Shown here one piece after another: positions 1 through 8,232 of a stretch of 64,000 bases of DNA. The notes under the pieces are model-generated. The model had not been told where the DNA came from and ran no database searches. It saw nothing but the letters and a program-made list of their open reading frames with translations. This stretch comes from CAZSDP01 sp964605665 (GTDB lineage Bacteria > Planctomycetota > UBA8108 > UBA1146): the NCBI GenBank assembly GCA_964605665.1, contig CAZSDP010000004.1, positions 115,369 through 179,368 on the forward strand, in the 5' to 3' direction. The translations under genes and the position numbers were made by a program. Each line of letters begins with the position of its first letter. Within the stretch, counting starts at the first letter, position 1.

Positions 1-2333
1 TCCCCGATCTTCGGCAGTGCGAGGTTCGATCGAGCTGCGAGGAGGCGGTCCTTCAGCGGAGTTTCCAGGTCGAGGACCTCGATCGTCTTCAGCGAGAAGT
101 CGAAGAGGTCCGCGATAATCTCGAGATCGACCGAATTGCCGATTCCGACGTCCGCCACTCTTCCTTCGCTGGTTCGAAATGAGTTTTCGGGGGAGCTCGA
201 GGGACCCGCGATCAGCTTGCCGCTTTCCGGATCGGGGAAGAGATTCGCGAGATGGAACTGGCAGGCGCCTTCTAGTGCCGGCCACGCTCGGTCACGCAGA
301 AAATCCTCATCGCCAGTGTACTGATAGTGCTCCCAAAGATGGCGACAGAGCCACGCTCCGCCATAGGGCCACAGCCCCCAGACGGTTCGTCCGATGGGGG
401 CGGTGAAGGCCCAGATGTCGGAGGTGTGATGGGCCACCCAGCCAGGAGCATCGTAGTGGACTTCTGCCGTTTTCTGACCGCGTACGCGGAGGCGATCGAG
501 ATAGTCGAAGAGCGGCAGGTGGCATTCGGAAAGTGCCGTGACCTCCGCTGGCCAGTAGTTCATCTGTAGATTGATGTTGATGTGATAGTCCGCATTCCAA
601 GGGGCTTCGAGATGATGATTCCACAACCCTTGGAGGTTGGCGGGGAGCGTTCCCGGTCGAGAGCTCCCCATCAACAGGTAGCGACCGAATTGAAAGTAGG
701 TCGCAATCAGATCGGGATCGGATCTCCCTTCCCGAACCGCTTGGAGTCTGAGATCGGTCGGCTCTTTCCGACGGGAGGTTTCCCCTAAGTCGATCGAAAC
801 GCGATCAAACAACTTCGAGTGATCTTCGAGATGACGGCGGCGCATCGTGTCGTAACTGGTCAACCGAGAGAGGGTGTCGACATTGTGACTCTGGGGACTT
901 TTGCCTCCATAGTCGGTGGCAGCGGTGATCACAAACACGACACTGTCCGCATCGCGAATCTCGATCGTTCTCGTTTTGCTCACCAATTGGCCGCCGCTGG
1001 TTTCAACTTGAACGCGAGCTTGGTACTGAACTCCCAGTTCTTTGCCCTGATGCTGCGCTCTCCCAGCGAGGAGCAGTTGCTGCGGTGCGACCGCAGCGGT
1101 GATGTCTCGGTTCCCCGGTCGATCGAGTGACAATGTGCCGGTGACCTGCCCAGGTCGATCAGAACTGATCCGCACGATGATCACATCATGGGGTGCGCTC
1201 GCAAAGACCTCGCGGACGAAGCGGGTCTCTCCCGACTGAAACTCGGTGGTTGCAATGCCGGTAGCGAGATCGAGCGAGCGTTGATACTCACGGGCCTCCA
1301 AAATTCGTGGACTGTGAAAGCGAAGATCGCCCAAAGTCTGATGACTACGAATCCGACGCGGAGTCATGAACTTCTCTTGGAGTAGCCGTTGCGCTTCGAT
1401 GATCTTCCCCTCGACCATCAGTGCACGTGCTTCGCGGAATGCTTCCGCTGCTCCGGGGCGATCTCTCTCGATCGGCTTTCCCGCCCAGAGGCTCTCTTCA
1501 TTCAGTTGCAGATGGAGGGTCTGCGGATCTCCGTGAACCATCGCTCCCAGCCGTCCATTGCCGACGGGGAGTGCTTCGGTCCAAGTCGTGGCCGGCTGCT
1601 GATACCACAACGATCGCGTTGAGGATGGGGCAGCAACTTTACCACTGATCAGAATTCCATTCCCCGGGGCGATCGCCCCTGGACCTTGGCTCGAAAGGTA
1701 TTGCCGCACCACCAGATTGGCGAGGGGGTCGGCGGGATTGTGATTCCACTTGGCGTACTCCGCGGAATCTCCAGTGCGAAAGAGCCAAGTGCCTCCTCCC
1801 AAGGTGAGGACTCCGTTGGGCCCCCTCAGATGGAGTGGGCCTTCGGTGATGCCACCCGCACCACCGGAGTCGTGGACGCGGACTGCGATCAAGTTCGCCT
1901 GTCCTGGGCGGACCAAACTAGCGGGGACCGAATAGCGTCGGGTTTGGTTCCAGGCAGTCAACGAGTTCGGGGGGAAGGTCCCCGTCTCACCGATCTTCTC
2001 TCCGTTGAAAAAGGTCTGATCGACGTCATCGATTTTTCCCAAGGAGAGGCTCAACTCCGAGTCGCTCCACTCTTTCGGGATCACCACGAACGCTCGATAC
2101 CAAGCAGTTCCGTCATAGTCTCCGAGGTTGGTGTCGGGAATCTCCGACCAGCGCCCCGGAACAGGAACCAACTGCCACTCATCGTCGGCGAGGGCGTGCG
2201 AGGTGACGAGCGAGAGAAGGCTGATGAGCGTGGTGAAGACGAAGCGACACACTCTCTTCGCTGGTGGCCACGTGCCTGCTGAAGAGAGTACGGTCAGCTT
2301 TGAGTTGACGGGAGGTCGCATCGAGAACCTCAT
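1..2333 (-). CDS. GH95-family alpha-L-fucosidase-like glycoside hydrolase, 3' end cut by the window edge
   Basis: Reading the minus strand from the ATG at 2333 gives an open frame with no stop to base 1, so the C-terminus is missing. The N-terminus has a basic stretch and a hydrophobic core ending SHALA before DDEW, a likely Sec signal. A galactose-binding jelly-roll-like domain follows (about residues 45-170), then a typical GH95 body: W-x-E-A-L-P-V-G-N-G-R-L-G, NINLQMNYWPAEV (the Asn pair matches the substrate/catalytic Asn of GH95), GWVAHHTSDIW and WPYGGAWLCRHLWEHY. The family removes alpha-1,2-fucose (or galactose) from glycans by inversion, which suits a planctomycete that eats algal polysaccharide. 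A GTG at 2252 would give a tighter signal peptide, so the start is uncertain. The missing part should hold the C-terminal end of the (alpha/alpha)6 barrel and the beta domain. Confidence 0.9.
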   Translation of the reverse strand, partial: MRFSMRPPVNSKLTVLSSAGTWPPAKRVCRFVFTTLISLLSLVTSHALADDEWQLVPVPGRWSEIPDTNLGDYDGTAWYRAFVVIPKEWSDSELSLSLGKIDDVDQTFFNGEKIGETGTFPPNSLTAWNQTRRYSVPASLVRPGQANLIAVRVHDSGGAGGITEGPLHLRGPNGVLTLGGGTWLFRTGDSAEYAKWNHNPADPLANLVVRQYLSSQGPGAIAPGNGILISGKVAAPSSTRSLWYQQPATTWTEALPVGNGRLGAMVHGDPQTLHLQLNEESLWAGKPIERDRPGAAEAFREARALMVEGKIIEAQRLLQEKFMTPRRIRSHQTLGDLRFHSPRILEAREYQRSLDLATGIATTEFQSGETRFVREVFASAPHDVIIVRISSDRPGQVTGTLSLDRPGNRDITAAVAPQQLLLAGRAQHQGKELGVQYQARVQVETSGGQLVSKTRTIEIRDADSVVFVITAATDYGGKSPQSHNVDTLSRLTSYDTMRRRHLEDHSKLFDRVSIDLGETSRRKEPTDLRLQAVREGRSDPDLIATYFQFGRYLLMGSSRPGTLPANLQGLWNHHLEAPWNADYHININLQMNYWPAEVTALSECHLPLFDYLDRLRVRGQKTAEVHYDAPGWVAHHTSDIWAFTAPIGRTVWGLWPYGGAWLCRHLWEHYQYTGDEDFLRDRAWPALEGACQFHLANLFPDPESGKLIAGPSSSPENSFRTSEGRVADVGIGNSVDLEIIADLFDFSLKTIEVLDLETPLKDRLLAARSNLALPKIG

Positions 2334-2623
2334 TTTCTTCGGAGTGGGGGAGGCCCCATCGCATTTAAATCGACCCGATGGGGGTTGCTCGGTAGTTTCT
2401 CCTCCCTTGAGGATTCTGTCGAGAGAGGTCTTTGAAGACCGATACGATCGAGGGACTTTTCTTACCCCTTCGGCGATTGCTCGTGTATCGTCAATGTGGA
2501 CTTCAGGGCACGGCGGAAGCCTTGTTGGGAAGAGGGAAGCCATGTTGGGAAGAGTCCAAAGTTTCTTCCCATGCCATCGGGTGGAGTCATGACTGATGCA
2601 ATTCATCGTCAGATTCGAAAGGT

Positions 2624-3238
2624 GTGATCTCGGTGAAACTGATTTGCACCATCTGTGATCGCTGTGGCGCTCCGCTTGAGATCGAGCCAGGGTCAAAAGC
2701 GGTGGTCTGCAGCTACTGTAATTGCCAGTTACGAGTGACCTATTCCGATCAGAGCGCAGCGACCGAGGTCAGTGAAGGGCTGGAATACGGCAAACGCCAA
2801 CTCGAAGCAGAGATTGAAGAGCTCAAGCTGAGGCGGCGACTCGATCGTCTCGATCGAGGTTGGCGGTTATACCTCGAGCAGTTTCGTGGTGAACATGGCC
2901 AGCTTCACATTCCTGACAGGAGTGTCGCTCGGGGATTGGAAATCACAGGGATTGCGTTCCTCCTCGGGAGCGGAATCTTCCTGTTACTCGGCGGGCTGGT
3001 TGTTTCGGCGGCAAACCAATCGGGATGGGAGGTGACATTCTACGGATTGCTCTTTGGGACGTTGATTCTCGTTGTAGGGGTGATATCCAAAGATAATGCA
3101 GCACGTTACGAAGTGAGAAGGAATCGCCATTCGAAGCGACGGCGAAAAATCTTAAAGCAGATCAAGAACCTGCGCCTCGATGACGATGCGCAGGTGGACG
3201 ATGCGCAGGTGGAACGACCTCAGAAAGAACACCGATGA
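2624..3238 (+). CDS. Zinc-ribbon protein with coiled coil and two transmembrane segments
   Basis: A 204-residue protein, function unknown. The N-terminus holds CTICDRCGAPLEIE and CSYCNCQL, a zinc ribbon with CxxC knuckles. A charged, probably coiled-coil stretch (about residues 50-90) comes next, then two hydrophobic segments (about 108-128 and 137-155) and a very basic tail ending in a repeated DDAQVDDAQVE. Such a protein probably sits in the inner membrane with the zinc ribbon in the cytoplasm. The frame starts at a GTG with a purine-rich stretch just upstream; a second GTG three codons on is possible. Its stop overlaps the ATG of the cupin gene, so the two are likely co-transcribed and translationally coupled. 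Similar zinc-ribbon/two-TM proteins are common and uncharacterised in planctomycetes. Confidence 0.8.
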   Translation: MISVKLICTICDRCGAPLEIEPGSKAVVCSYCNCQLRVTYSDQSAATEVSEGLEYGKRQLEAEIEELKLRRRLDRLDRGWRLYLEQFRGEHGQLHIPDRSVARGLEITGIAFLLGSGIFLLLGGLVVSAANQSGWEVTFYGLLFGTLILVVGVISKDNAARYEVRRNRHSKRRRKILKQIKNLRLDDDAQVDDAQVERPQKEHR

Positions 3239-3606
3239 AACCGATACGACTCACCGAGAAGTTCTCGCAGATCGATCAGCCGTGGTCACCGCGGGTGGTC
3301 GCTGCCTTGAATGGCCAAGAGGTGAAACTCGCCAAGTTGGAAGGTGAATTCATCTGGCACGCTCACGAGGACGAAGATGAACTTTTTCTGGTGATCTCCG
3401 GTGAGCTCGAAATCGAGCTCCGCGAAGATGGGGTGGAGAAGTCGGTCACCCTCGCTCCGGGAGAGTTGGTGGTCGTTCCTCGTGGAGTGGAGCATCGACC
3501 GATTGCTCGACAAGGGGCGGAAGTCCTGTTGTTCGAGCCGTCTGGAACCGTCAATACCGGCACCGCAGGGGGAGAACGCACCGTAGAGAACCCAGAGTGG
3601 CTCTGA
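3235..3606 (+). CDS. Small single-domain cupin protein
   Basis: A 123-residue cupin_2-type beta-barrel. Cupin motif 1 is visible as WHAHEDEDELFLVISG, with metal ligands H42, H44 and E49, and motif 2 as P82-RGVEH87. Four conserved ligand positions suggest an active metal site, but the fold alone does not tell the substrate; relatives are annotated loosely as mannose-6-phosphate-isomerase-like cupins. The ATGA overlap with the zinc-ribbon gene upstream indicates one transcription unit. There is no signal peptide, so it acts in the cytoplasm. Confidence 0.88.
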   Translation: MKPIRLTEKFSQIDQPWSPRVVAALNGQEVKLAKLEGEFIWHAHEDEDELFLVISGELEIELREDGVEKSVTLAPGELVVVPRGVEHRPIARQGAEVLLFEPSGTVNTGTAGGERTVENPEWL

Positions 3607-3769
3607 GGACCGAGAGTGGCTTTGGATCGATTCTCCTCGTGGATCGTCAAGGTGACCACCGAACGGGGTCGATCATCGAAAACCGCCGATCGAAGCGCCT
3701 AAAGTGGGGAAGAACTTCGTCGGGTGCTCTTGTACTCCTGCCCCGAAATCGGCATCCTTCACGGTTCGC

Positions 3770-3846
3770 GCGCCCCTAGCTCAACTGGATAGAGCATCTG
3801 ACTTCGGATCAGAAGGTTGAGGGTTCGAATCCTTCGGGGCGTGCCA
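3770..3846 (+). tRNA. tRNA-Arg (anticodon TCG)
   Basis: The cloverleaf can be drawn by eye. The acceptor stem GCGCCCC pairs with GGGGCGT with one G-T closing pair, the D-arm begins TAGCTCAACTGGATAGAGC, the anticodon stem TCTGA/TCAGA encloses loop CTTCGGA, and the T-arm is GGGTTCGAATCC. The loop gives anticodon TCG, reading CGA codons for arginine. The 3' CCA is encoded. A T-run and a 16-bp tandem repeat follow immediately. Confidence 0.96.
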
Positions 3847-3853
3847 TTTTTTT

Positions 3854-3927
3854 ATCCCACTCGATTTTTATTCCACTCGATTTTTATCCCACTCGATTTT
3901 TATCCCACTCGATTTTTATCCCACTCG
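3854..3927 (+). repeat. 16-bp tandem repeat behind tRNA-Arg (about 4.6 copies)
   Basis: The unit ATCCCACTCGATTTTT starts at 3854, 3870, 3886 and 3902, with a partial fifth copy at 3918 that stops after ATCCCACTCG. Only the copy at 3870 differs (ATTCC for ATCCC). The array starts eight bases after the tRNA CCA end. Each unit ends in five Ts but no stem precedes the run, so it is not a classic terminator. No gene overlaps it. Confidence 0.92.
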
Positions 3928-4047
3928 TGCGCGGCCCCCGGTCACCTTCCCCAAATGCGCTGTTCTTCTGGAGCTCGTTCTCCAAGTCTGACCTGATTGA
4001 AATGGGCCAGAGATCATCTCGCTTGCTGCTGGCGAATCGAGTTCACC

Positions 4048-4524
4048 TCAGCCCTTGCCGTCTGCGAGATCGCGGACTTTGCCGATCACTTCGGTGGAGG
4101 AGCGGGCGTGTTCGGTCAACGCCTCGATCAAGGCGGGGACCTGCCGCAGTGCGGCGATCCGCAGAGTGGAGTCCGCTTCGGTGAGGGGGATCACCTCCAA
4201 GACGCGCAGTACTTCCGTGCCGTCGCTGAGGGCGTTCTCTCCGACCTCTGCTCGACGGATGCAGAGAATCGAGCCTCGTCCAGCCGGTCTTGGGTCGGGA
4301 GCGTATCCGAGTTGGCGCTCGATTCGTGTCGAGACATTGCTCGCACTGACACTCATGTCGTGGGTGTCGAGGGGGGTCTGCATCAACCAGAGTTCGAAGT
4401 CGATTCCGAAGCTCGCCAGCTTCTGTTCGAGTCCACCGATCACTCCTCCGAGATCAGCGGAAACGTCCTTCAATTCTCGAGTCGCCTGACCGAGGTCAGA
4501 GAAGAGTCGGTCGAGGTCTGCCAT
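4048..4524 (-). CDS. Hypothetical 158-residue cytoplasmic protein
   Basis: I do not recognise this family. The start is well supported: AAGGGGTG lies six bases upstream of the ATG. The protein has no signal peptide or membrane segment. Its first 40 residues (MADLDRLFSDLGQATRELKD and onward) are heptad-like and could form a coiled coil; the middle is a mixed alpha/beta stretch containing GRGSILCIRRAEVGE; the end is helical (ALIEALTEHARSSTEVIGKV). It stands alone between the tRNA and the esterase gene. Confidence 0.7.
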   Translation of the reverse strand: MADLDRLFSDLGQATRELKDVSADLGGVIGGLEQKLASFGIDFELWLMQTPLDTHDMSVSASNVSTRIERQLGYAPDPRPAGRGSILCIRRAEVGENALSDGTEVLRVLEVIPLTEADSTLRIAALRQVPALIEALTEHARSSTEVIGKVRDLADGKG

Positions 4525-4783
4525 CGATCACCCCTTCAGAAAATAGAGGTCCAATTTTAGATCGCCTCATCGAGGTCGCCGAGTTGCGGTCTACTCATCG
4601 CGATCGCGACCGCCGTTTCAACGAGAGCACCGTCATCCCCAGCACCGTCATCCCCAGCACAGGACTCCCCAGCACCGGTTATCCCGTTCAATGTGCATCC
4701 GTCCACAGTGGATGATCGGTGAGTGTAGTCGAAGATCGGGGAGAGACCTAGCCGCGACGACCGCGATGTCGGAGAGCCCCGGC

Positions 4784-6220
4784 TCACTCCGCTTCGCTCA
4801 GAAGCTCAAAGAGAGCGAAGGCCGCTTGATTGGCGACAAATCGATTCCCCGCTACATTCAAGTGCACCCCATCGGTGGTGAGGATTCCCTTCTCCAGGTC
4901 ATCAGGGTTGCAGATTCTCAGGTAGCTGCGGCTCGCTTCACGCAGGTCACAGAGGTGGACGCCCGTATCTTGCGCGACCTGACGGCTGATCGCGGCGTAC
5001 TCCTCCAACATCGGATCGAGAGCGTTCGATCGCTTCTCCCCGATCACGGTGGGGGTCGCGAGAATCACGCGTGCTCCCTGCGCTTCGATTTTCGCGATCA
5101 AATCTCTCAGCCCCGCTTCGAACTGTTCTTGGGGAGTTCCTTGCCCATGCTGTGAGTGCCAGACGTCATTGATCCCGATATAGATGAAGACGAGATCAGG
5201 ATCGTGACTCAACACGTCGCGCTCGAGACGCTTTTGGAGATCGGGGACCTTGTGCCCACTGATCCCCGCCCCGATGAACTGCACATCTTCATCGGAGATT
5301 GCGCTGTCGAGGCGGTGGATGTAGCCCTTTGGTTGCACGGCGGCTTCAGTGATCGAATCGCCAAAGAAGACGATCTTCAAGGGGGTCTGCGAATCGTCGC
5401 TCTTTCCCAGCGGAGTCGCGGGACCGGTGAGGAGCGAGATTCCGCCGCTGCGCTGGCGATCGCGGCGTTGCTCGAAGAGCCAGCCGATCACTTGATCACT
5501 CTGATAGGCATGCCTCCACGAGTTGTGCCCCACTTTGGGAAGTTCGTCATAGCGGGGGGATCCCCCCAGAGTCTTCAATGCTTCGATGAGAGTTCGACTC
5601 TCTTCTGGTCGCACCACCGAATCATCGGCTCCGTGGACCGCCCACACTGGAACATCGATCAATCGATGGACACGCTTTTCATCGCCCCCGCCACAGATCG
5701 GGGAGACCGCGGCAAACCAATCGGGATGGGTCGAGCCGAGACTCCATGAGCCGTAGCCCCCCATCGAGAGGCCGGTGAGATAGATCCGATCGAGATCGAC
5801 TGGCTGCGTGCGCACGATCTCTTCCAAGGCGACCATCACCGCTCGAAGGGGAGCGCCATTCCACCAAACACCTTTCGGGCATTGAGGGGCGAGGAAGAAG
5901 CAGGGGAACTGCTCGCGCATCGCTGGTTTCGCCATCTGCTGGGGAAGGTAGATCAACTGTCGTTCGTTGTCGTCTCCTCGTTCTCCCGCGCCGTGAAGAA
6001 AGAGCACCAGTGGGTACTTCTTTTCCTTCTCGATTTCTGCCGGAGAGAGGAGGCGATAGGGGAGGGTGAGCTCCCCGGCGGTTGCGGTCCCCTTCGAGAA
6101 GACCGGTTCAGTCGTTGCACTGGCGAGTCCACTACAGAGAAGAAGGAATAAACAGGTACAACTGCTCAGCATGGCAACTCTCTTCATTCTGCTATTCGGG
6201 GAATACCTCGGCGATCTCAA
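4784..6220 (-). CDS. Secreted bifunctional esterase: alpha/beta-hydrolase plus SGNH/GDSL hydrolase
   Basis: A 478-residue protein with an N-terminal signal peptide (hydrophobic core LSSCTCLFLLLCSGLASA). Residues about 40-255 form a dienelactone-hydrolase/PHB-depolymerase-like alpha/beta-hydrolase: LVLFLHGAGERGDDN, nucleophile elbow GLSMGGYGSW, acid region VWAVHGADDSVV and His in KVGHNSW. Residues about 280-478 are an SGNH hydrolase: block I FFGDSITE, block II Gly in GAGISGHK, block III GIND, and block V DGVHLN. Both catalytic sets look complete, so it probably has two esterase activities, for example deacetylation of a polysaccharide and cleavage of another ester. It lies 51 bases downstream of qhpF on the same strand and may share its transcript, but has no known role in QHNDH formation. 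Confidence 0.9.
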   Translation of the reverse strand: MRSPRYSPNSRMKRVAMLSSCTCLFLLLCSGLASATTEPVFSKGTATAGELTLPYRLLSPAEIEKEKKYPLVLFLHGAGERGDDNERQLIYLPQQMAKPAMREQFPCFFLAPQCPKGVWWNGAPLRAVMVALEEIVRTQPVDLDRIYLTGLSMGGYGSWSLGSTHPDWFAAVSPICGGGDEKRVHRLIDVPVWAVHGADDSVVRPEESRTLIEALKTLGGSPRYDELPKVGHNSWRHAYQSDQVIGWLFEQRRDRQRSGGISLLTGPATPLGKSDDSQTPLKIVFFGDSITEAAVQPKGYIHRLDSAISDEDVQFIGAGISGHKVPDLQKRLERDVLSHDPDLVFIYIGINDVWHSQHGQGTPQEQFEAGLRDLIAKIEAQGARVILATPTVIGEKRSNALDPMLEEYAAISRQVAQDTGVHLCDLREASRSYLRICNPDDLEKGILTTDGVHLNVAGNRFVANQAAFALFELLSEAE

Positions 6221-6271
6221 CCGGTGAAGTGTAACGAGGACCGTTCAAGGAGAGAAACTCAATATCGGTCT

Positions 6272-7969
6272 TCAGACATCTTGTGAGTCATGAACTCGAA
6301 GCACACCCTCGGCGAGCACGGCGGTGCGGTCGGCCCATTTCGCGAGTTCTTCTCGATGGGTGATGGCGACGATCGTCGGTCGGTTGGCGAGCGCCGCGAG
6401 CTGGTTGAGGATCCGCTCTTCTGTCGCCGGGTCGAGATCACTCGTCGCTTCGTCGAGAATCAACAGCCTCGGCTCCCGGATCAATGCCCGCGCGAGCCCG
6501 ATCCGTTGTCGTTCCCCGGCGGAGAGTTGTAGACCTCGTTCGCCGACGACGGTCTCCAGACCGTCGGGCCAACGCGCCATCTCTTCGGTGAGGCCCGCTC
6601 GCTGCGCGGCACGCTTCACCTCTTCTTCGCTCGCCCGGGGAGATCCGAAACGGATGTTGTCGGCGATCGTTCCGTAGAAGAGATCGGTGGTGGCGGGGAC
6701 CACGCCGATCGCATCTCGGATGCGGTCTCGACGCACCGCTCGAAGATCGTGGCCGCCCACTTCGATCGTTCCCTCGGTCGGGTCGAGGAAGCCGAGGATC
6801 AGGTCGATGAGGGTCGACTTGCCAGCTCCCGAGCGCCCGAGAATCGCGACGCGCTCCCCCGCTTCGACCTGCAGATCGATCCCCTCGAGGAGAGGTCGGT
6901 CCTCGACATGGCGGAAGCGAACTCGAGACAACCTGATTGTGCCCACGACGGTTCCAGGGTTGGGAGCATCACTTGGCCCCGGCTCCGCGATAGGGAGTTC
7001 GCGCATCTCGCGCACTCTTTCGAGGGAGACGCGCGCTCCGATGACCTGAAGACCGAGTTCGACCAGGCTCCCGAGGGGACCGAACGCAGTGGTGAGGTAG
7101 AGACCGAGTGCGACCAATTGACCGAGTGTGATCTCCCCGCGGATCACGGCGATGCCACCGACCCAATAGAGGGTGATGCTCGAGATGAGGAGGCAGACGC
7201 GGGGAAGTCCGCTGGCGAGAGCAAAGGTCACCTGAAAACCGAGCACTTCGCGGATGAATCGATGCCCGATTCCTGCGATCCGCGCCTCTTCTCCTCGCTC
7301 ACGTCCGAAGGTGCGCACGGTGCGCATCGACAGAATCGTTTCGGTCACCGCTTGGGCGAGGTCTTGTGAACGACGACGAAGACTCTCCGTTTGCCGACGC
7401 ACTCTCAATCGGAAGATCGCTGCGGCCAAGATTGCGATCGGGAAGGGCGCGGTAGCGAGGAGAAAGAGACCCGGGTCGAGGACCAAGCCCCACGTGACGG
7501 CGCCGATGAGGGTGAGAGATTGAGTTGCGAACCCGAGCAGTGCCCCGGTCGCGATCTCTTGCAGTTGTGAAAGGTCTCGATTGAAGCGGGTGATGATGTC
7601 TCCGAAGCGAGTTCCCGCGAAGAATCGCAGAGGTAACTTCTGCAGGTGCGCGAGAAAGTCGAGTCGCAGATCGAGAAGGACCCGAGTGGTGACCGCCGCA
7701 TACCAACGCGCTTGAACGATCCCCATCGCAAAGCGGATCAACCCCGAGCCGAGTAACACCGCCCCAAAGATCCAAAGCAGATCTTCCCGCGCCTCGAGGA
7801 TGATTTGGTCGATCAAGACTTGAATCAGATATGGCTGCAAGAGGCCGAGGACGATCCCCACCACCATCATCAGAAAGATGGCGATCAACCCGAAGCGCAC
7901 CGGTCGCAGAAAGGGGGCGATACGCCAACGGGTGGTCGGTTGTTGCGGCTCCTCGGCGAGAACATCCAT
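6272..7969 (-). CDS. qhpF: ABC exporter, probable QhpF of the quinohemoprotein amine dehydrogenase system
   Basis: A 565-residue half-transporter with an ABC membrane domain (six hydrophobic segments in residues about 25-300) and a C-terminal ATPase. Walker A GRSGAGKST lies near residues 377-385, signature LSAGERQR near 480 and Walker B LLILDEAT near 500, with a switch His in ITHREE. On sequence alone it is a generic type-1 exporter. The identification as QhpF rests on its position, divergent from qhpA with 263 bases between them. In known QHNDH systems QhpF exports the cross-linked QhpC subunit, which lacks an ordinary signal peptide. It has no peptidase C39 domain, in line with leader removal by the separate protease QhpE. 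Confidence 0.85.
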   Translation of the reverse strand: MDVLAEEPQQPTTRWRIAPFLRPVRFGLIAIFLMMVVGIVLGLLQPYLIQVLIDQIILEAREDLLWIFGAVLLGSGLIRFAMGIVQARWYAAVTTRVLLDLRLDFLAHLQKLPLRFFAGTRFGDIITRFNRDLSQLQEIATGALLGFATQSLTLIGAVTWGLVLDPGLFLLATAPFPIAILAAAIFRLRVRRQTESLRRRSQDLAQAVTETILSMRTVRTFGRERGEEARIAGIGHRFIREVLGFQVTFALASGLPRVCLLISSITLYWVGGIAVIRGEITLGQLVALGLYLTTAFGPLGSLVELGLQVIGARVSLERVREMRELPIAEPGPSDAPNPGTVVGTIRLSRVRFRHVEDRPLLEGIDLQVEAGERVAILGRSGAGKSTLIDLILGFLDPTEGTIEVGGHDLRAVRRDRIRDAIGVVPATTDLFYGTIADNIRFGSPRASEEEVKRAAQRAGLTEEMARWPDGLETVVGERGLQLSAGERQRIGLARALIREPRLLILDEATSDLDPATEERILNQLAALANRPTIVAITHREELAKWADRTAVLAEGVLRVHDSQDV

Positions 7970-8232
7970 CGGGCGGTACTTTTCCTCTCTGGAAAGCTAC
8001 CAGTCTCGAGTCACGGGGACCAATTTCCGGTCCTTTACCCTCTCCTCTTTGGGGAAGATTGGCAATGGAGGACCTCTCAGCTGACATTTCCCTTGTGGCC
8101 TCCGTTGCGATCGGATACCGAAGGGGTCAATTCCCCACGGGCTGTGCTGGATTTCGAGTGCTGCGCGATCATTTTTTCGCAGCCTCCTCCGGTCAAAGGT
8201 GTGCAGTTCCTGGGAAAGAATGGGCTGGATCG

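Noticed and set aside
4557..4787. 76-codon minus-strand frame
   Set aside because: No ribosome-binding site, composition dominated by a small DNA repeat (CACCGTCATCCCCAG), and no protein-like pattern.
7831..8232. N-terminal extension of QhpA to 897 residues
   Set aside because: It lies opposite the first codons of qhpF and is rich in Arg/Ser/Gly without a recognisable domain; the ATG at 8233 is followed by a sensible signal or anchor.
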